A stretch of 64,000 nucleotides of DNA from Roseburia hominis (GCA_040702975.1 CP159990.1:2356001-2420000); one strand, 5' to 3'; positions 39,252 to 49,494 are shown, numbered from the stretch's first letter. Notes: a model not told the origin generated them from the letters alone. Made by a program: numbers and translations.

Positions 39252-39695
39252 TTGAAGATTTCTACGAAGGGCAGATATGGTCTGCGGGCTTTCATAGATT
39301 TGGCAGAGAATGCAGAAAAAGAGCCTGTTTCCATCAACAGTATCGCCGTGCGGCAGGATATTTCCGAACGGTATCTTGAACAGCTTATGGCACTGCTTAA
39401 AAAAGCAGGTCTGGTGAAAAGTATCCGTGGCGCTACCGGGGGCTACGTTCTGGCGAGGGACGCTTCTGAGATTTCAGTGGGCGACGTGTTAAGAGCGCTG
39501 GAAGGGTGTTTGGAACCGGCAGCCTGTGCGGCATTTCAGCCGGAGGGCGAATGTGGGATTCAGGATAGCTGCGTGACCAAATATGTATGGAAACGAATTA
39601 ATGAAAGTATAACCAATACGGTTGACAGTATTATGATAGACACATTGGTAAAAGAAAGCCGCTGTGCCGGAAAGAGAGGAGAAACAAATGAGTAA
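39252..39695 (+). CDS. iscR: Rrf2-family regulator, IscR-like
   Basis: 147 residues from a TTG start (39252) after GGAGGTGAGGG. Winged helix-turn-helix N-terminus (KISTKGRYGLRAFIDLAENA, ISERYLEQLMALLKKAGLVK, SIRGATGGYVLARDASEISV) and the cysteine cluster CLEPAACAAFQPEGECGIQD with SC further on, suitable for an iron-sulfur cluster. It precedes nifS and nifU and overlaps nifS by eight bases, as in clostridial isc-type operons, so it should sense cluster or cysteine status. Confidence 0.92.
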   Translation: MKISTKGRYGLRAFIDLAENAEKEPVSINSIAVRQDISERYLEQLMALLKKAGLVKSIRGATGGYVLARDASEISVGDVLRALEGCLEPAACAAFQPEGECGIQDSCVTKYVWKRINESITNTVDSIMIDTLVKESRCAGKRGETNE

Positions 39696-40881
39696 GCTGA
39701 TTTATTTGGATAATGCGGCCACTACGAAAACCGCACCGGAAGTTGTGGAGGCGATGCTTCCGTATTTTACGGAGCTTTATGGCAATCCTTCCAGCGTATA
39801 CAGCTTTGCGTCTCAGAATAAAGATGCGGTAACAAAACAAAGGGAGATCATCGCAGAGGTACTGGGAGCAAAGAGCAACGAGATCTATTTTACCGCAGGC
39901 GGTTCAGAATCTGACAACTGGGCGCTTAAGGCGACCTGGGAGGCATATAAGAATAAAGGTAATCACATCATCACAACGAAGATCGAGCACCATGCGATCC
40001 TGCACACAGCCCAGTATCTGGAGCAGCAGGGCTGCGAGGTGACCTATCTGGACGTAGATGCAAAGGGCGTGGTAGATCTGGAGCAGTTAAAGGCAGCCAT
40101 TCGTCCCGAGACGATCCTGATTTCCGTCATGTTTGCAAATAATGAGATCGGAACCATTCAGCCGATCAAAGAGATCGGAGCCATTGCAAAGGAGCACGGA
40201 ATCCTTTTCCACACGGACGCGGTTCAGGCGTTCGGACAGGTCCCGATTTCCGTAGATGAGTGCAACATTGACATGCTCAGCGCCAGCGGCCACAAATTAA
40301 ACGGTCCGAAAGGCATCGGTTTCCTCTATATCCGTAAAGGTGTAAAGATCCGCTCCTTCGTTCACGGCGGAGCGCAGGAGAGAAAACGCCGCGCCGGCAC
40401 GGAAAATGTTCCGGGCATTATCGGACTTGGAGCGGCAGTGAAGCGTGCGGCGGCGACGATGAAAGAGCGCACGGAAAAAGAAACCCGGACCAGGGACTAT
40501 CTGATCAGCAGGGTCATGGAAGAGATTCCTTATACGAAGCTGAACGGGCACCATGCGGATCGTCTTCCGAACAATGCCAACTTTAGTTTCCGGTTCATTG
40601 AGGGCGAGTCATTATTGATCCGCCTTGATATGGCAGGGATCTGCGGTTCCAGCGGTTCCGCCTGCACGTCCGGCTCTCTGGACCCGTCTCATGTACTTCT
40701 GGCAATCGGCCTGCCCCATGAGATCGCGCATGGTTCCCTGCGCCTGACTCTGAATGAAGAAATCTCAAAAGAGGACATTGATTATGTGGTAGAGCAGCTG
40801 AAGGTCATCGTAAATGACCTGCGCGGCATGTCTCCGCTTTATGAAGATTTCATCAGGAAACAGAAAGCATCTGAAGCATAG
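39688..40881 (+). CDS. nifS: Cysteine desulfurase
   Basis: 397 residues. PLP enzyme that takes sulfur from cysteine for iron-sulfur clusters and tRNA thiolation. LIYLDNAATTKTAP at the start, TAGGSESDNWALKAT, HTDAVQAFGQ, and the PLP-binding Lys in SASGHKLNGPKGIGF; the sulfur-carrying Cys lies in SSGSACTSGS. ATG 39688 has GAGAGGAGA upstream. Operon: regulator, nifS, nifU, then mnmA. Confidence 0.96.
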   Translation: MSKLIYLDNAATTKTAPEVVEAMLPYFTELYGNPSSVYSFASQNKDAVTKQREIIAEVLGAKSNEIYFTAGGSESDNWALKATWEAYKNKGNHIITTKIEHHAILHTAQYLEQQGCEVTYLDVDAKGVVDLEQLKAAIRPETILISVMFANNEIGTIQPIKEIGAIAKEHGILFHTDAVQAFGQVPISVDECNIDMLSASGHKLNGPKGIGFLYIRKGVKIRSFVHGGAQERKRRAGTENVPGIIGLGAAVKRAAATMKERTEKETRTRDYLISRVMEEIPYTKLNGHHADRLPNNANFSFRFIEGESLLIRLDMAGICGSSGSACTSGSLDPSHVLLAIGLPHEIAHGSLRLTLNEEISKEDIDYVVEQLKVIVNDLRGMSPLYEDFIRKQKASEA

Positions 40882-40960
40882 AACGGGCGGACAGTAACGC
40901 AAAAGCCCGATATGATAAAGTAATTAGGAATAGCAAAGAAGATCAGGAGGATAAGGAACA

Positions 40961-41404
40961 ATGTATACAGAAAAAGTAATGGATCATTTCCAGCACCCGC
41001 GTAATATGGGAGAGATAGAAAATGCCAGCGGGGTAGGAACCGTCGGCAATGCAAAATGTGGCGATATCATGAGGATTTATCTGGATATTGACGACAACGG
41101 CATCATCAATGATGTAAAATTCAAGACATTCGGCTGCGGGGCGGCCGTTGCGACCAGCAGCATGGCAACAGAGCTTGTAAAGGGAAAACATATTCAGGAA
41201 GCGATGAAGGTGACCAATAAAGCGGTCATGGAGGCCCTTGACGGACTTCCGCCGGTGAAGGTGCACTGTTCTCTTCTCGCAGAGGAAGCAATCCATGCAG
41301 CTCTTTGGGATTATGCCAAGAAGCATGACATCAAGATCGAAGGACTGGAAAAACCCAAATCTGACATTCACGAGGGTGAGGAAGAAGAGGAAGAAGAATA
41401 TTAG
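40961..41404 (+). CDS. nifU: NifU/IscU-type iron-sulfur scaffold
   Basis: 147 residues. MYTEKVMDHFQHPRNMGEIE, GNAKCGDIMR, FKTFGCGAAVATSSMATELV and VHCSLLAEEAIHAALWDYA carry the three cluster-binding Cys residues. A short, purely acidic C-terminal tail (GEEEEEEEY) is an extra feature. AGGAGGATAAGG precedes ATG 40961. Works with NifS. Confidence 0.95.
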   Translation: MYTEKVMDHFQHPRNMGEIENASGVGTVGNAKCGDIMRIYLDIDDNGIINDVKFKTFGCGAAVATSSMATELVKGKHIQEAMKVTNKAVMEALDGLPPVKVHCSLLAEEAIHAALWDYAKKHDIKIEGLEKPKSDIHEGEEEEEEEY

Positions 41405-41446
41405 AATCGCCGCATAGGGGCGTTTGCCCCGGTATATGAGGAAAAG

Positions 41447-42532
41447 ATGATGGAAAACAAAAAAGTAGTAGTAGGAATGTCAGGCGGAGTGGATTCATCG
41501 GTTGCGGCCTATCTGCTGAAAAAGCAGGGATATGATGTGGTCGGTGTGACCATGCAGATCTGGCAGGACGAAGCCCGTGAGGTCCAGGAGGAAAACGGTG
41601 GCTGCTGCGGACTTTCGGCAGTGGAGGACGCCAGAAGAGTTGCGTCTAAGCTTCAGATTCCCTATTATGTGATGAATTTCAAACAGGAATTCCAAAAATA
41701 TGTCATTGACTATTTTGTGGGGGAGTACCTGCATGGCAGAACACCGAACCCGTGTATTGCCTGTAATCGTTATGTAAAATGGGAAGCACTCCTGTCCCGC
41801 AGCCTGGCGATCGGAGCGGATTATATCGCCACAGGGCATTACGCGCAGATCGAGAAGCTGGCAAATGGGCGGTTCGCCATCAAGAATTCAGCGACGAAAC
41901 AAAAGGATCAGACCTATGCTCTTTACAATCTGACACAGGAACAGCTTTCCCGGACTTTGATGCCGGTGGGAGCCTACTCGAAGGAAGAGATTCGCCGGAT
42001 TGCAGAGGAAATATCTCTTCCGGTGGCAGCAAAGCCGGACAGCCAGGATATCTGCTTCGTGCCGGACGGCGACTATGCGTCGTTCATTCAGAGGGAACAT
42101 GGCGGCAAGATTCCTACGGGAAATTTCGTCACCTCCGACGGAAGGATATTGGGGCGGCATAAGGGAATCACGCATTATACCGTAGGACAGAGAAAAGGAC
42201 TGGGACTGGCCCTTGGCTACCCGGCCTTCGTTCTGGAAATCCGGCCTGATACAAACGAGGTGGTGGTCGGGACCGGCGAGGAATCCATGACGAATCAGGT
42301 GCGCGCAGACCGGCTGAATTTCATGTCGGTGGAAAGTATTGAAGATGAGATGCGGGTATTTGCCAAAATACGGTATAATCACAAGGGCGCATGGTGTACG
42401 GTCCAAAGAACCGGTGAGGACGAGATCCTCTGTACGTTCGACGAGGCGCAAAGAGCCGTCACGCCCGGACAGGCACTGGTGCTGTATGATGGCGATTATG
42501 TCCTCGGCGGAGGAACAATTCTATACCCATAG
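41447..42532 (+). CDS. mnmA: tRNA-specific 2-thiouridylase MnmA
   Basis: 361 residues. Makes 2-thiouridine at position 34 of Lys, Glu and Gln tRNAs using sulfur from the desulfurase encoded upstream. PP-loop VVVGMSGGVDSSVAAYLL, catalytic Cys pair in NPCIACNRYVKW and QDICFVPDGDY, ATGHYAQIE. Two adjacent ATGs (41447 and 41450) are both usable. Genomic linkage to nifS supports the sulfur relay. Confidence 0.95.
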   Translation: MMENKKVVVGMSGGVDSSVAAYLLKKQGYDVVGVTMQIWQDEAREVQEENGGCCGLSAVEDARRVASKLQIPYYVMNFKQEFQKYVIDYFVGEYLHGRTPNPCIACNRYVKWEALLSRSLAIGADYIATGHYAQIEKLANGRFAIKNSATKQKDQTYALYNLTQEQLSRTLMPVGAYSKEEIRRIAEEISLPVAAKPDSQDICFVPDGDYASFIQREHGGKIPTGNFVTSDGRILGRHKGITHYTVGQRKGLGLALGYPAFVLEIRPDTNEVVVGTGEESMTNQVRADRLNFMSVESIEDEMRVFAKIRYNHKGAWCTVQRTGEDEILCTFDEAQRAVTPGQALVLYDGDYVLGGGTILYP

Positions 42533-42596
42533 GGCACCCCGCATGGCCATTCGGCCGTTTCACAAGGTATAGAGCCTGAAGCAAAAGGAGAAAGCG

Positions 42597-43400
42597 ATGA
42601 TTTTAGCAGATTGTCATATGCATACCGGTTTTTCGACGGATTCCGAGGCGGCGCCGGAGGAAATGATAAAAGCGGCGATCGGGAAGGGCCTTAAGGCCGT
42701 CTGTATCACCGATCACGAGGATAAGGATTATCCGAACCCGGAAGAATTCTATATCGATTTTCCGCGTTATGTGCAGACGATTGATAAGTTGAAAGAAGCA
42801 TACCGCGGCCAGATCGATGTTCGTATGGGAGTGGAGATAGGGTTGCAGCCGCATTTGGGCGATTACTACCGGCAGCTTACCGAGAGCTATTCCTTTGACT
42901 TCGTGATAGGTTCCGTACATGTGGTAAGAGGCATGGATCCCTATTATCCGGAGTTTTATGAGGGCAGGAGCGATGCCGACGCTTATAGGGAGACACTGGA
43001 GGAGACAATCCGGGATATCAGGAATGTCCCGGACTTTGATACCCTGGGACATTTGGATTATGTAGTGCGTTACGGAAGAAAGAAGGCCGAAGAATATTCC
43101 TACCAGAAATTTTCGGATCAGATTGACGAGATCCTGCGGCTTTTGATCTGGCATGGAAAGGGACTGGAGTTAAATACGGCGGGGCTGAAATACGGACTTC
43201 CCTTTGCGCACCCGCACCCGGACGTCCTTCGCAGATACCGGGAATTAGGAGGCGAGATCATTACCGTCGGGTCGGACGCTCACAGGCCCGAACATGTGGC
43301 CTACGATTTTGACAAGGCCGCCGGGATCCTGACACAGTGCGGATTCCGGTATTACGCCGAATTTATCGGGAGGAAGCCCATTTTCCAAAAGATATTGTAA
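42597..43400 (+). CDS. PHP-domain phosphatase, histidinol-phosphatase type
   Basis: 267 residues. Metal-dependent phosphatase of the PHP family: ADCHMHTGFSTDSEA, CITDHEDKDYP, GVEIGLQP, FVIGSVHVVRG, LGHLDYVVRYG and GSDAHRPEHVAYDF give the expected His and Asp ligands. It is like HisK-type histidinol phosphatases, but no other histidine genes lie near, so it may act on another phosphate ester. A terminator follows at 43409. Confidence 0.85.
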   Translation: MILADCHMHTGFSTDSEAAPEEMIKAAIGKGLKAVCITDHEDKDYPNPEEFYIDFPRYVQTIDKLKEAYRGQIDVRMGVEIGLQPHLGDYYRQLTESYSFDFVIGSVHVVRGMDPYYPEFYEGRSDADAYRETLEETIRDIRNVPDFDTLGHLDYVVRYGRKKAEEYSYQKFSDQIDEILRLLIWHGKGLELNTAGLKYGLPFAHPHPDVLRRYRELGGEIITVGSDAHRPEHVAYDFDKAAGILTQCGFRYYAEFIGRKPIFQKIL

Positions 43401-43408
43401 ATATAGGA

Positions 43409-43443
43409 AAAAAGCCCTGTGAGAGGAGACTTTTGGGCTTTTA
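43409..43443 (+). terminator. Rho-independent terminator
   Basis: AAAAGCCC (43410-43417) pairs with GGGCTTTT (43435-43442). Confidence 0.75.
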
Positions 43444-43486
43444 TCTGTGAAAAAGAGAAAACATAGGACAAAAATACAAAAGATAC

Positions 43487-43515
43487 TTGAATTTTTGTTT
43501 TGAATTTAGTACAAT
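43487..43515 (+). promoter_or_regulatory. Promoter of gap
   Basis: TTGAAT (43487-43492), 17 bases, TACAAT (43510-43515); about 98 bases of 5' leader follow. Confidence 0.6.
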
Positions 43516-43612
43516 AAAATATGGTTGATGAATCTTTAACAATGTTATAGATTATCAATGATAGTTCACTGTAAACACAGTAGTACAATTAAAACTTTAG
43601 GAGGACTAAATC

Positions 43613-44626
43613 ATGGCAGTAAAAGTAGCAATCAATGGATTTGGACGTATTGGACGTCTTGCATTCAGACAGATGTTCGGAGCAGAGGGATATGAGATCG
43701 TAGCAATCAACGACCTGACTTCCCCGAAGATGCTTGCTCACTTATTAAAATATGATTCTACACAGGGCACATACGCTCTTGCAAGCACCGTAACAGCTGG
43801 CGAAGATTCCATCACTGTTGACGGAAAAGAAATCAAGATTTACGCAATGGCTAACGCTGAGGAGCTTCCGTGGGGAGAGATCGGCGTTGACGTAGTTCTG
43901 GAGTGTACAGGATTCTATACCTCCAAGGCAAAAGCAGAAGCACACATCAAAGCAGGTGCTAAGAAAGTTGTTATTTCCGCTCCGGCTGGAAAAGACCTTC
44001 CGACTATCGTTTACAATGTAAACCATGAACTGTTGACAAAAGAAGACAATATCATTTCTGCAGCTTCATGTACAACAAACTGCTTGGCTCCGATGGCGAA
44101 AGCGCTTAACGACCTTGCACCGATCAAATCTGGTATCATGTGTACAATTCACGCTTACACAGGCGATCAGATGACTCTTGACGGACCGCAGAGAAAAGGC
44201 GATCTGAGAAGATCTCGTGCAGCAGCAGTTAATATTGTACCGAACAGCACAGGCGCAGCAAAAGCTATCGGTTTAGTTATCCCTGAATTAGATGGTAAAT
44301 TGATCGGTTCCGCTCAGCGTGTACCGACCCCGACAGGATCTACCACTATCCTGACAGCAGTAGTAGAAGGCGAAGTTACCGTTGATCAGATCAACGCAGC
44401 TATGAAGGCAGCTTCCAACGAATCCTTCGGCTACAACACAGACGAGATCGTATCCAGCGATATCGTTGGTATGAAGTATGGTTCTCTGTTCGACGCTACC
44501 CAGACAATGGCTCTGCCGATCGGCAACGGAACAACAGAGGTTCAGGTTGTTTCCTGGTACGACAATGAGAACTCTTACACAAGCCAGATGGTAAGAACAA
44601 TCAAACATTTCGGAACACTTCTGTAA
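43613..44626 (+). CDS. gap: Glyceraldehyde-3-phosphate dehydrogenase
   Basis: 337 residues. Oxidises glyceraldehyde 3-phosphate with NAD and phosphate in glycolysis. [17 protein letters not shown] nucleotide-binding start, [17 protein letters not shown] with the active-site Cys, [18 protein letters not shown] and [20 protein letters not shown] precedes the ATG. Codon use is strongly biased as in highly expressed genes. Followed by a strong terminator, so pgk-tpiA form a separate unit. Confidence 0.98.
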   Translation: MAVKVAINGFGRIGRLAFRQMFGAEGYEIVAINDLTSPKMLAHLLKYDSTQGTYALASTVTAGEDSITVDGKEIKIYAMANAEELPWGEIGVDVVLECTGFYTSKAKAEAHIKAGAKKVVISAPAGKDLPTIVYNVNHELLTKEDNIISAASCTTNCLAPMAKALNDLAPIKSGIMCTIHAYTGDQMTLDGPQRKGDLRRSRAAAVNIVPNSTGAAKAIGLVIPELDGKLIGSAQRVPTPTGSTTILTAVVEGEVTVDQINAAMKAASNESFGYNTDEIVSSDIVGMKYGSLFDATQTMALPIGNGTTEVQVVSWYDNENSYTSQMVRTIKHFGTLL

Positions 44627-44731
44627 GCCGTTTGATTGGACAAGTAAGAATTGAATTCTATGGATCTTGATCCAAATTAGACCAGGTTGAACGTTCATCA
44701 GGCGTTCATCTAGGTATGCTTGGCGATTCAC

Positions 44732-44766
44732 AAAGGGTCCGGTCTTTTTGGACCGGACCCTTTATT
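44732..44766 (+). terminator. Strong terminator of gap
   Basis: AAAGGGTCCGGTC and GACCGGACCCTTT form a perfect 13-bp stem with loop TTTTTG, followed by ATTA. Confidence 0.88.
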
Positions 44767-44862
44767 ACATAGCAGATGCGGATTCTGCTGTGTGGATACC
44801 CCCAAAAGGGAGCGCGTGACGCGCGCAAGAAGGCTATTAAATATAGTTAGGAGGAAACAAAC

Positions 44863-46056
44863 ATGCTTAACAAAAAATCTGTTGATGACATTAATGTAAA
44901 AGGCCAGAAAGTCCTTGTAAGATGTGATTTCAATGTACCGCTGATTGACGGAAAGATCACAGACGAGAACCGTCTTGTTGCAGCTCTTCCGACCATCAAG
45001 AAACTGATCGCTGACGGCGGAAAGATCATTCTTTGCTCACACCTTGGCAAACCGAAGGGAGAGCCGAAACCGGAGATGTCTCTGGCACCGGTAGCTGCAC
45101 GTCTTACCGAGCTTCTCGGACAGGAAGTAAAATTTGCTGCTGATCCGGAAGTAGTCGGACCGAATGCAAAAGCTGTAGTGGAAGCTATGCAGGACGGAGA
45201 CGTGATCCTTCTTGAGAATACCCGCTACAGAATCGAAGAGACCAAGAACGGAGAGGCATTCTCCAAAGAACTTGCATCTCTTTGTGATGTATTTGTAAAT
45301 GACGCATTTGGTACCGCACATCGTGCACACTGCTCTAACGTAGGCGTTACCCAGTTCGTTGACACCGCAGTTGTCGGATACTTAATGCAGAAAGAGATCG
45401 ATTTCCTCGGAAATGCAGTGAATAATCCGGAGAGACCGTTCGTAGCGATCCTTGGCGGAGCGAAAGTTTCCAGCAAGATTTCTGTTATTGAGAACCTGCT
45501 TGAGAAGGTTGACACTCTGATCATCGGTGGCGGTATGTCCTATACGTTCAGCAAGGCACAGGGCGGCTTTGTAGGTAAATCTCTTCTCGAAGCAGATTAC
45601 TGCGACTATGCTCTTAACATGCTGAAAAAAGCAGAAGAAAAAGGCGTGAAATTATTACTTCCGGTCGACAACGTGATCGCTGATGATTTCTCCAACGATG
45701 CAAACACCAAGGTCGTTGCAAATGGCGAGATTCCGGAAGACTGGCAGGGACTGGACATTGGACCAAAGACCGCTGAATTATATGCAGACGCTGTAAAAGA
45801 AGCTAAGACAGTTGTTTGGAATGGACCGATGGGCGCATTTGAGATGCCGAAATTCGCAGCAGGTACAGAGGCAGTTGCCAAAGCGCTTGCAGAGACTGAC
45901 GCAGTTACCATCATCGGCGGCGGCGACAGTGCTGCTGCAGTAAATCAGCTGGGATATGGCGACAAGATGACCCACATCTCCACTGGCGGCGGAGCATCTC
46001 TTGAATTCCTGGAAGGCAAAGAACTCCCGGGCGTAGCAGCAGCTAACGATAAATAA
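44863..46056 (+). CDS. pgk: Phosphoglycerate kinase
   Basis: 397 residues. Makes ATP from 1,3-bisphosphoglycerate. [67 protein letters not shown] and [15 protein letters not shown] are intact. AGGAGGAAACAAAC precedes the ATG. Lies 21 bases before tpiA, co-transcribed. Confidence 0.98.
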   Translation: MLNKKSVDDINVKGQKVLVRCDFNVPLIDGKITDENRLVAALPTIKKLIADGGKIILCSHLGKPKGEPKPEMSLAPVAARLTELLGQEVKFAADPEVVGPNAKAVVEAMQDGDVILLENTRYRIEETKNGEAFSKELASLCDVFVNDAFGTAHRAHCSNVGVTQFVDTAVVGYLMQKEIDFLGNAVNNPERPFVAILGGAKVSSKISVIENLLEKVDTLIIGGGMSYTFSKAQGGFVGKSLLEADYCDYALNMLKKAEEKGVKLLLPVDNVIADDFSNDANTKVVANGEIPEDWQGLDIGPKTAELYADAVKEAKTVVWNGPMGAFEMPKFAAGTEAVAKALAETDAVTIIGGGDSAAAVNQLGYGDKMTHISTGGGASLEFLEGKELPGVAAANDK

Positions 46057-46077
46057 AGAACAGGGAGGAATATAAAA

Positions 46078-46827
46078 ATGGCAAGAAGAAAGATTATTGC
46101 AGGAAACTGGAAGATGAACATGACTCCATCTGAGGCAGTTGAACTTGTTAATACATTAAAACCGCTGGTAGCTACTGAGGAAGCGGATGTTGTATTCTGT
46201 GTACCGGCTATCGATATTATTCCGGTCATGGAAGCTGCAAAAGGCAGCAATATCCAGGTTGGCGCTGAGAACATGTACTACGAGGAGAAAGGTGCATATA
46301 CAGGAGAGATTTCTCCGGCTATGCTCACAGACGTAGGAGTAAAATACGTGGTTCTCGGACATTCTGAGAGAAGGGAGTACTTCGCAGAGACCAATGAGAC
46401 CGTAAATAAAAAGATGCTCAAGGCTTTCGAGCACGGCATCACTCCGATCATGTGCTGTGGTGAATCTCTGGAGCAGAGAGAGCAGGGCGTAACGATGGAC
46501 TTTATCCGTCAGCAGGTTAAGGTTGGATTCCTGAACGTAACAGCAGAGCAGGCTAAGACAGCAGTGATTGCTTACGAGCCGATCTGGGCAATCGGAACAG
46601 GAAAGACAGCTACCACTGAGCAGGCTCAGGAGGTTTGCAAAGCGATTCGTGAGTGCATCGCTGAGATCTATGATGAAGCGACTGCTGAAGCAATCCGTAT
46701 TCAGTACGGCGGATCTGTAAACGCAGCTACCGCACCGGAATTGTTCGCACAGCCAGATATCGATGGCGGATTGGTAGGCGGTGCAGCCCTGAAACCGGAT
46801 TTCGGAAAGATCGTAAACTACAAATAA
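46078..46827 (+). CDS. tpiA: Triosephosphate isomerase
   Basis: 249 residues. Interconverts dihydroxyacetone phosphate and glyceraldehyde 3-phosphate. [29 protein letters not shown] (catalytic His), [20 protein letters not shown] (catalytic Glu and flexible loop), [22 protein letters not shown] precedes ATG; terminator at 46860. Confidence 0.98.
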   Translation: MARRKIIAGNWKMNMTPSEAVELVNTLKPLVATEEADVVFCVPAIDIIPVMEAAKGSNIQVGAENMYYEEKGAYTGEISPAMLTDVGVKYVVLGHSERREYFAETNETVNKKMLKAFEHGITPIMCCGESLEQREQGVTMDFIRQQVKVGFLNVTAEQAKTAVIAYEPIWAIGTGKTATTEQAQEVCKAIRECIAEIYDEATAEAIRIQYGGSVNAATAPELFAQPDIDGGLVGGAALKPDFGKIVNYK

Positions 46828-46859
46828 TCGAATATCGATAGAATATTGTGAGAAATAGA

Positions 46860-46907
46860 AAACCTCACTTCAAGTTATGATCAATTCATAATTGAAGTGG
46901 GGTTTCT
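46860..46907. terminator. Terminator between tpiA and the convergent reductase gene
   Basis: AAACCTCACTTCAA pairs with TTGAAGTGGGGTTT (14 bp, one G-T pair) around an 18-base loop; T-rich sequence follows on both strands, so it probably serves both convergent genes. Confidence 0.8.
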
Positions 46908-46919
46908 TATTTCATGCGA

Positions 46920-47567
46920 TTAACCTTCCACTCTCTTAAATTTGTCCGCTCCCTGTTTGCAGATCGGGCATATATAGTTTTCCGGTAACGGGTCCCCCTC
47001 GTATACGTAGCCGCAGATCTGGCAAACATATTTTACAGAAGGTTTGCTTTCTTCGACCGTCTCCTCATCGGGAAGATAGGTGGGAGCGTTTTTCGGGCTC
47101 TTTCCTTTTACGACCTTGTGGTAGTAGGAGTAAGTCATCTCCGGAGCGGCACCTTCATAGACTTCAGCAGCGATCACTTCTCCAAGAAATACGGTATGGG
47201 TCGCAGTTTCCATTTTATCAATGACCCTGCAAACGACATAGCCACAGGTCTTCTTAAGTACGGGAGCGCCCTCAGCCATTTCATAATCTACACCGGCAAA
47301 TTTGTCGATATCTTTTCCTGACTGAAAACCGAATGTGCCGATCAGGTCTGCCGGAGAATCCTCTGCAAGGATGGAGAACGAGAAAATGCCTGATTTTTCG
47401 ATACACGCATTTGTGTAGTTGTCATGGTTGATGCTGGCAGCGATTGTGGCAGGAGAGGAAGTAATCTGCATAATGCTGTTTGCTACACAACCAGTAGGAC
47501 GATCGCCGTCCATGGTCCCTACTATATATACGCCGTAAGACATATTCCTGAAAATTTTTGTGTTCAT
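46920..47567 (-). CDS. Flavin reductase with C-terminal rubredoxin (high-molecular-weight rubredoxin type)
   Basis: 215 residues. The N-terminal flavin reductase/FMN-binding split-barrel domain (RNMSYGVYIVGTMDGDRPTG, ANSIMQITSSPATIAASINH) is followed by a rubredoxin domain with both CxxC sites, YVCQICGYVYEGD and YICPICKQGADKF. Such fused proteins pass electrons to oxygen- or NO-reducing flavodiiron proteins in anaerobes. GGAGG lies before ATG. The promoter -10 overlaps an ACTAGGAAT sequence identical to one arm of the IscR operator, suggesting shared redox or iron control. Confidence 0.9.
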   Translation of the reverse strand: MNTKIFRNMSYGVYIVGTMDGDRPTGCVANSIMQITSSPATIAASINHDNYTNACIEKSGIFSFSILAEDSPADLIGTFGFQSGKDIDKFAGVDYEMAEGAPVLKKTCGYVVCRVIDKMETATHTVFLGEVIAAEVYEGAAPEMTYSYYHKVVKGKSPKNAPTYLPDEETVEESKPSVKYVCQICGYVYEGDPLPENYICPICKQGADKFKRVEG

Positions 47568-47598
47568 GTTATACCTCCTTTAAATTAAAATAATAACT

Positions 47599-47634
47599 AT
47601 TCCTAGTATATAGCATATAAAATCTACAAGTCAA
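47599..47634 (-). promoter_or_regulatory. Promoter of the rubredoxin-flavin reductase with Rrf2 half-site
   Basis: On the minus strand: TTGACT (47634-47629), 18 bases, TATACT (47610-47605), overlapped by ACTAGGAAT (47607-47599), an exact match to an arm of the palindrome at 39200-39222. The other arm is not conserved. Confidence 0.6.
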
Positions 47635-47709
47635 CCGTTTTTGCGTGTCAAAAATAATTCGTTGAGGGAATGGGGGAGTTGGGGAATTTGTCAAATATTC
47701 TACAATCTA

Positions 47710-47738
47710 TTGCAAGTACAAATAAAATCATGTAAAAT
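47710..47738 (+). promoter_or_regulatory. Promoter of gpmI
   Basis: TTGCAA (47710-47715), 17 bases, TAAAAT (47733-47738). Confidence 0.6.
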
Positions 47739-47806
47739 AGGAAAGCAGAGCAGTAAAAAGTTAGTATATTAGCCCTGATTATAAAATAAAAAGGAGTGTA
47801 GGACAG

Positions 47807-49345
47807 ATGAGCAAAAAACCAACGGTTTTAATGATTTTGGATGGATACGGATTGAATGACAAGACAGCCGGGAATGCGGTTGCAGAAGGTAAGACCCCGG
47901 TTATGGATAAATTGATGCAAGAGTGTCCCTTTGTAAAAGGAAACGCCAGCGGACTTTTCGTGGGACTTCCGGATGGACAGATGGGAAACTCTGAGGTAGG
48001 ACATCTGAACATGGGTGCCGGCCGCATTGTGTATCAGGATCTTACCAAGATTACCAAAGCAATCGAGGACGGAGATTTCTTCGAGAATCCGGAGCTTTTG
48101 AAGGCTTGTAGGAATGCAAAGGAAAACGGCGGCGCACTCCACATGTATGGATTGGTTTCCGACGGCGGCGTGCATAGTCACAATACGCATATTTACGGAC
48201 TTCTTGAACTGGCAAAAAGAGAAGGCTTATCCAAGGTATATGTTCATTGCTTCCTGGACGGACGTGATACTCCGCCGGCATCCGGTAAGGATTATGTGCA
48301 GGAGCTGGTGGACAAGATGGCCGAGATCGGCGTCGGTGAAGTTGCGAGTGTGATGGGACGGTACTATGCGATGGACCGTGATAATAGATGGGATCGTGTG
48401 GAGAAGGCATATCGCGCATTGGTAGACGGCGAAGGCGTGACGGCAGAAAGTGCAGTACAGGCTGTTCAGCAGTCCTATGATAAGGGAGAGACAGATGAGT
48501 TCGTTCTTCCGACAGTTGTGTTAAAAGACGGCGCTCCGACAGCGATGATCAAAGATGGCGATTCCATTATCTTCTTCAATTTCCGCCCGGACCGTGCAAG
48601 AGAGATCACCAGAACATTCTGCGATGACGAGTTCACTGGATTTGAAAGAGGTCAGAGGGTAAAGACCACTTATGTATGCTTTACCGAGTACGACGTTACG
48701 ATTCCGAACAAATCCGTTGCATTTGTGAAGACAGAGATCACCAATACATTTGGCGAGTTTCTGGCAAGTCACAATATGACACAGGCAAGGATCGCTGAGA
48801 CGGAGAAATATGCGCATGTTACGTTCTTCTTCAACGGTGGCGTGGAAGAACCGAATAAGGGCGAGGATCGTATCCTCGTAAAATCTCCGAAGGTCGCAAC
48901 CTACGATCTGAAGCCGGAGATGAGCGCATACGAGGTGTGTGACAAACTGGTCGAGGCAATCAAATCTGACAAGTATGACGTAATCATCATCAACTTTGCG
49001 AACCCGGATATGGTAGGGCATACCGGCGTTGAGGCGGCTGCGATCAAGGCTGTCGAAGCAGTTGACGAGTGCGTGGGAAAAGCGGTAGAGGCGATCAAAG
49101 AGGTGAACGGCCAGATGTTCATTTGTGCGGATCACGGAAATGCAGAGCAGCTGATCGACGAGGAGACCGGCGCTCCGTTTACAGCGCATACGACCAACCC
49201 GGTACCGTTTATTCTGATAAATGCAGAGGGATATGGATTGAGAGAAGGCGGCTGCCTTGCAGATATCGCTCCGACCCTGATCGAACTGATGGGTATGGAA
49301 AAACCTGCTGAGATGACAGGAGAATCCCTGCTTATCAAGAGATAA
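47807..49345 (+). CDS. gpmI: Cofactor-independent phosphoglycerate mutase
   Basis: 512 residues. Converts 3- to 2-phosphoglycerate using two Mn2+. MILDGYGLND, GNSEVGHLNMGAGRIVYQDL (the phosphorylated Ser in NSEVGH), HCFLDGRDTPPASG, FFNFRPDRARE, NFANPDMVGHTG and CADHGNAEQ carry the metal ligands. AGGAGTG precedes ATG. Separate from the gap/pgk/tpiA units but close by. Confidence 0.98.
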   Translation: MSKKPTVLMILDGYGLNDKTAGNAVAEGKTPVMDKLMQECPFVKGNASGLFVGLPDGQMGNSEVGHLNMGAGRIVYQDLTKITKAIEDGDFFENPELLKACRNAKENGGALHMYGLVSDGGVHSHNTHIYGLLELAKREGLSKVYVHCFLDGRDTPPASGKDYVQELVDKMAEIGVGEVASVMGRYYAMDRDNRWDRVEKAYRALVDGEGVTAESAVQAVQQSYDKGETDEFVLPTVVLKDGAPTAMIKDGDSIIFFNFRPDRAREITRTFCDDEFTGFERGQRVKTTYVCFTEYDVTIPNKSVAFVKTEITNTFGEFLASHNMTQARIAETEKYAHVTFFFNGGVEEPNKGEDRILVKSPKVATYDLKPEMSAYEVCDKLVEAIKSDKYDVIIINFANPDMVGHTGVEAAAIKAVEAVDECVGKAVEAIKEVNGQMFICADHGNAEQLIDEETGAPFTAHTTNPVPFILINAEGYGLREGGCLADIAPTLIELMGMEKPAEMTGESLLIKR

Positions 49346-49432
49346 AATGAATAAAAAAGATTTATGAGATTCAAATTTATACCATATAACGCCAAAAATT
49401 CTATAATATAACAAGAAAAATGCAGGAATCTG

Positions 49433-49461
49433 TTGACGGAATGTCATTTGTCGGATATACT
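49433..49461 (+). promoter_or_regulatory. Promoter of the aminotransferase gene
   Basis: TTGACG (49433-49438), 17 bases, TATACT (49456-49461). Confidence 0.7.
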
Positions 49462-49494
49462 ATCATACAGTGAGTAAAAATGGGAGGTCTGATG

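Noticed and set aside
48521..49447. Minus-strand frame of 308 codons inside gpmI
   Set aside because: Opposite strand shadow of an intact, highly conserved enzyme.
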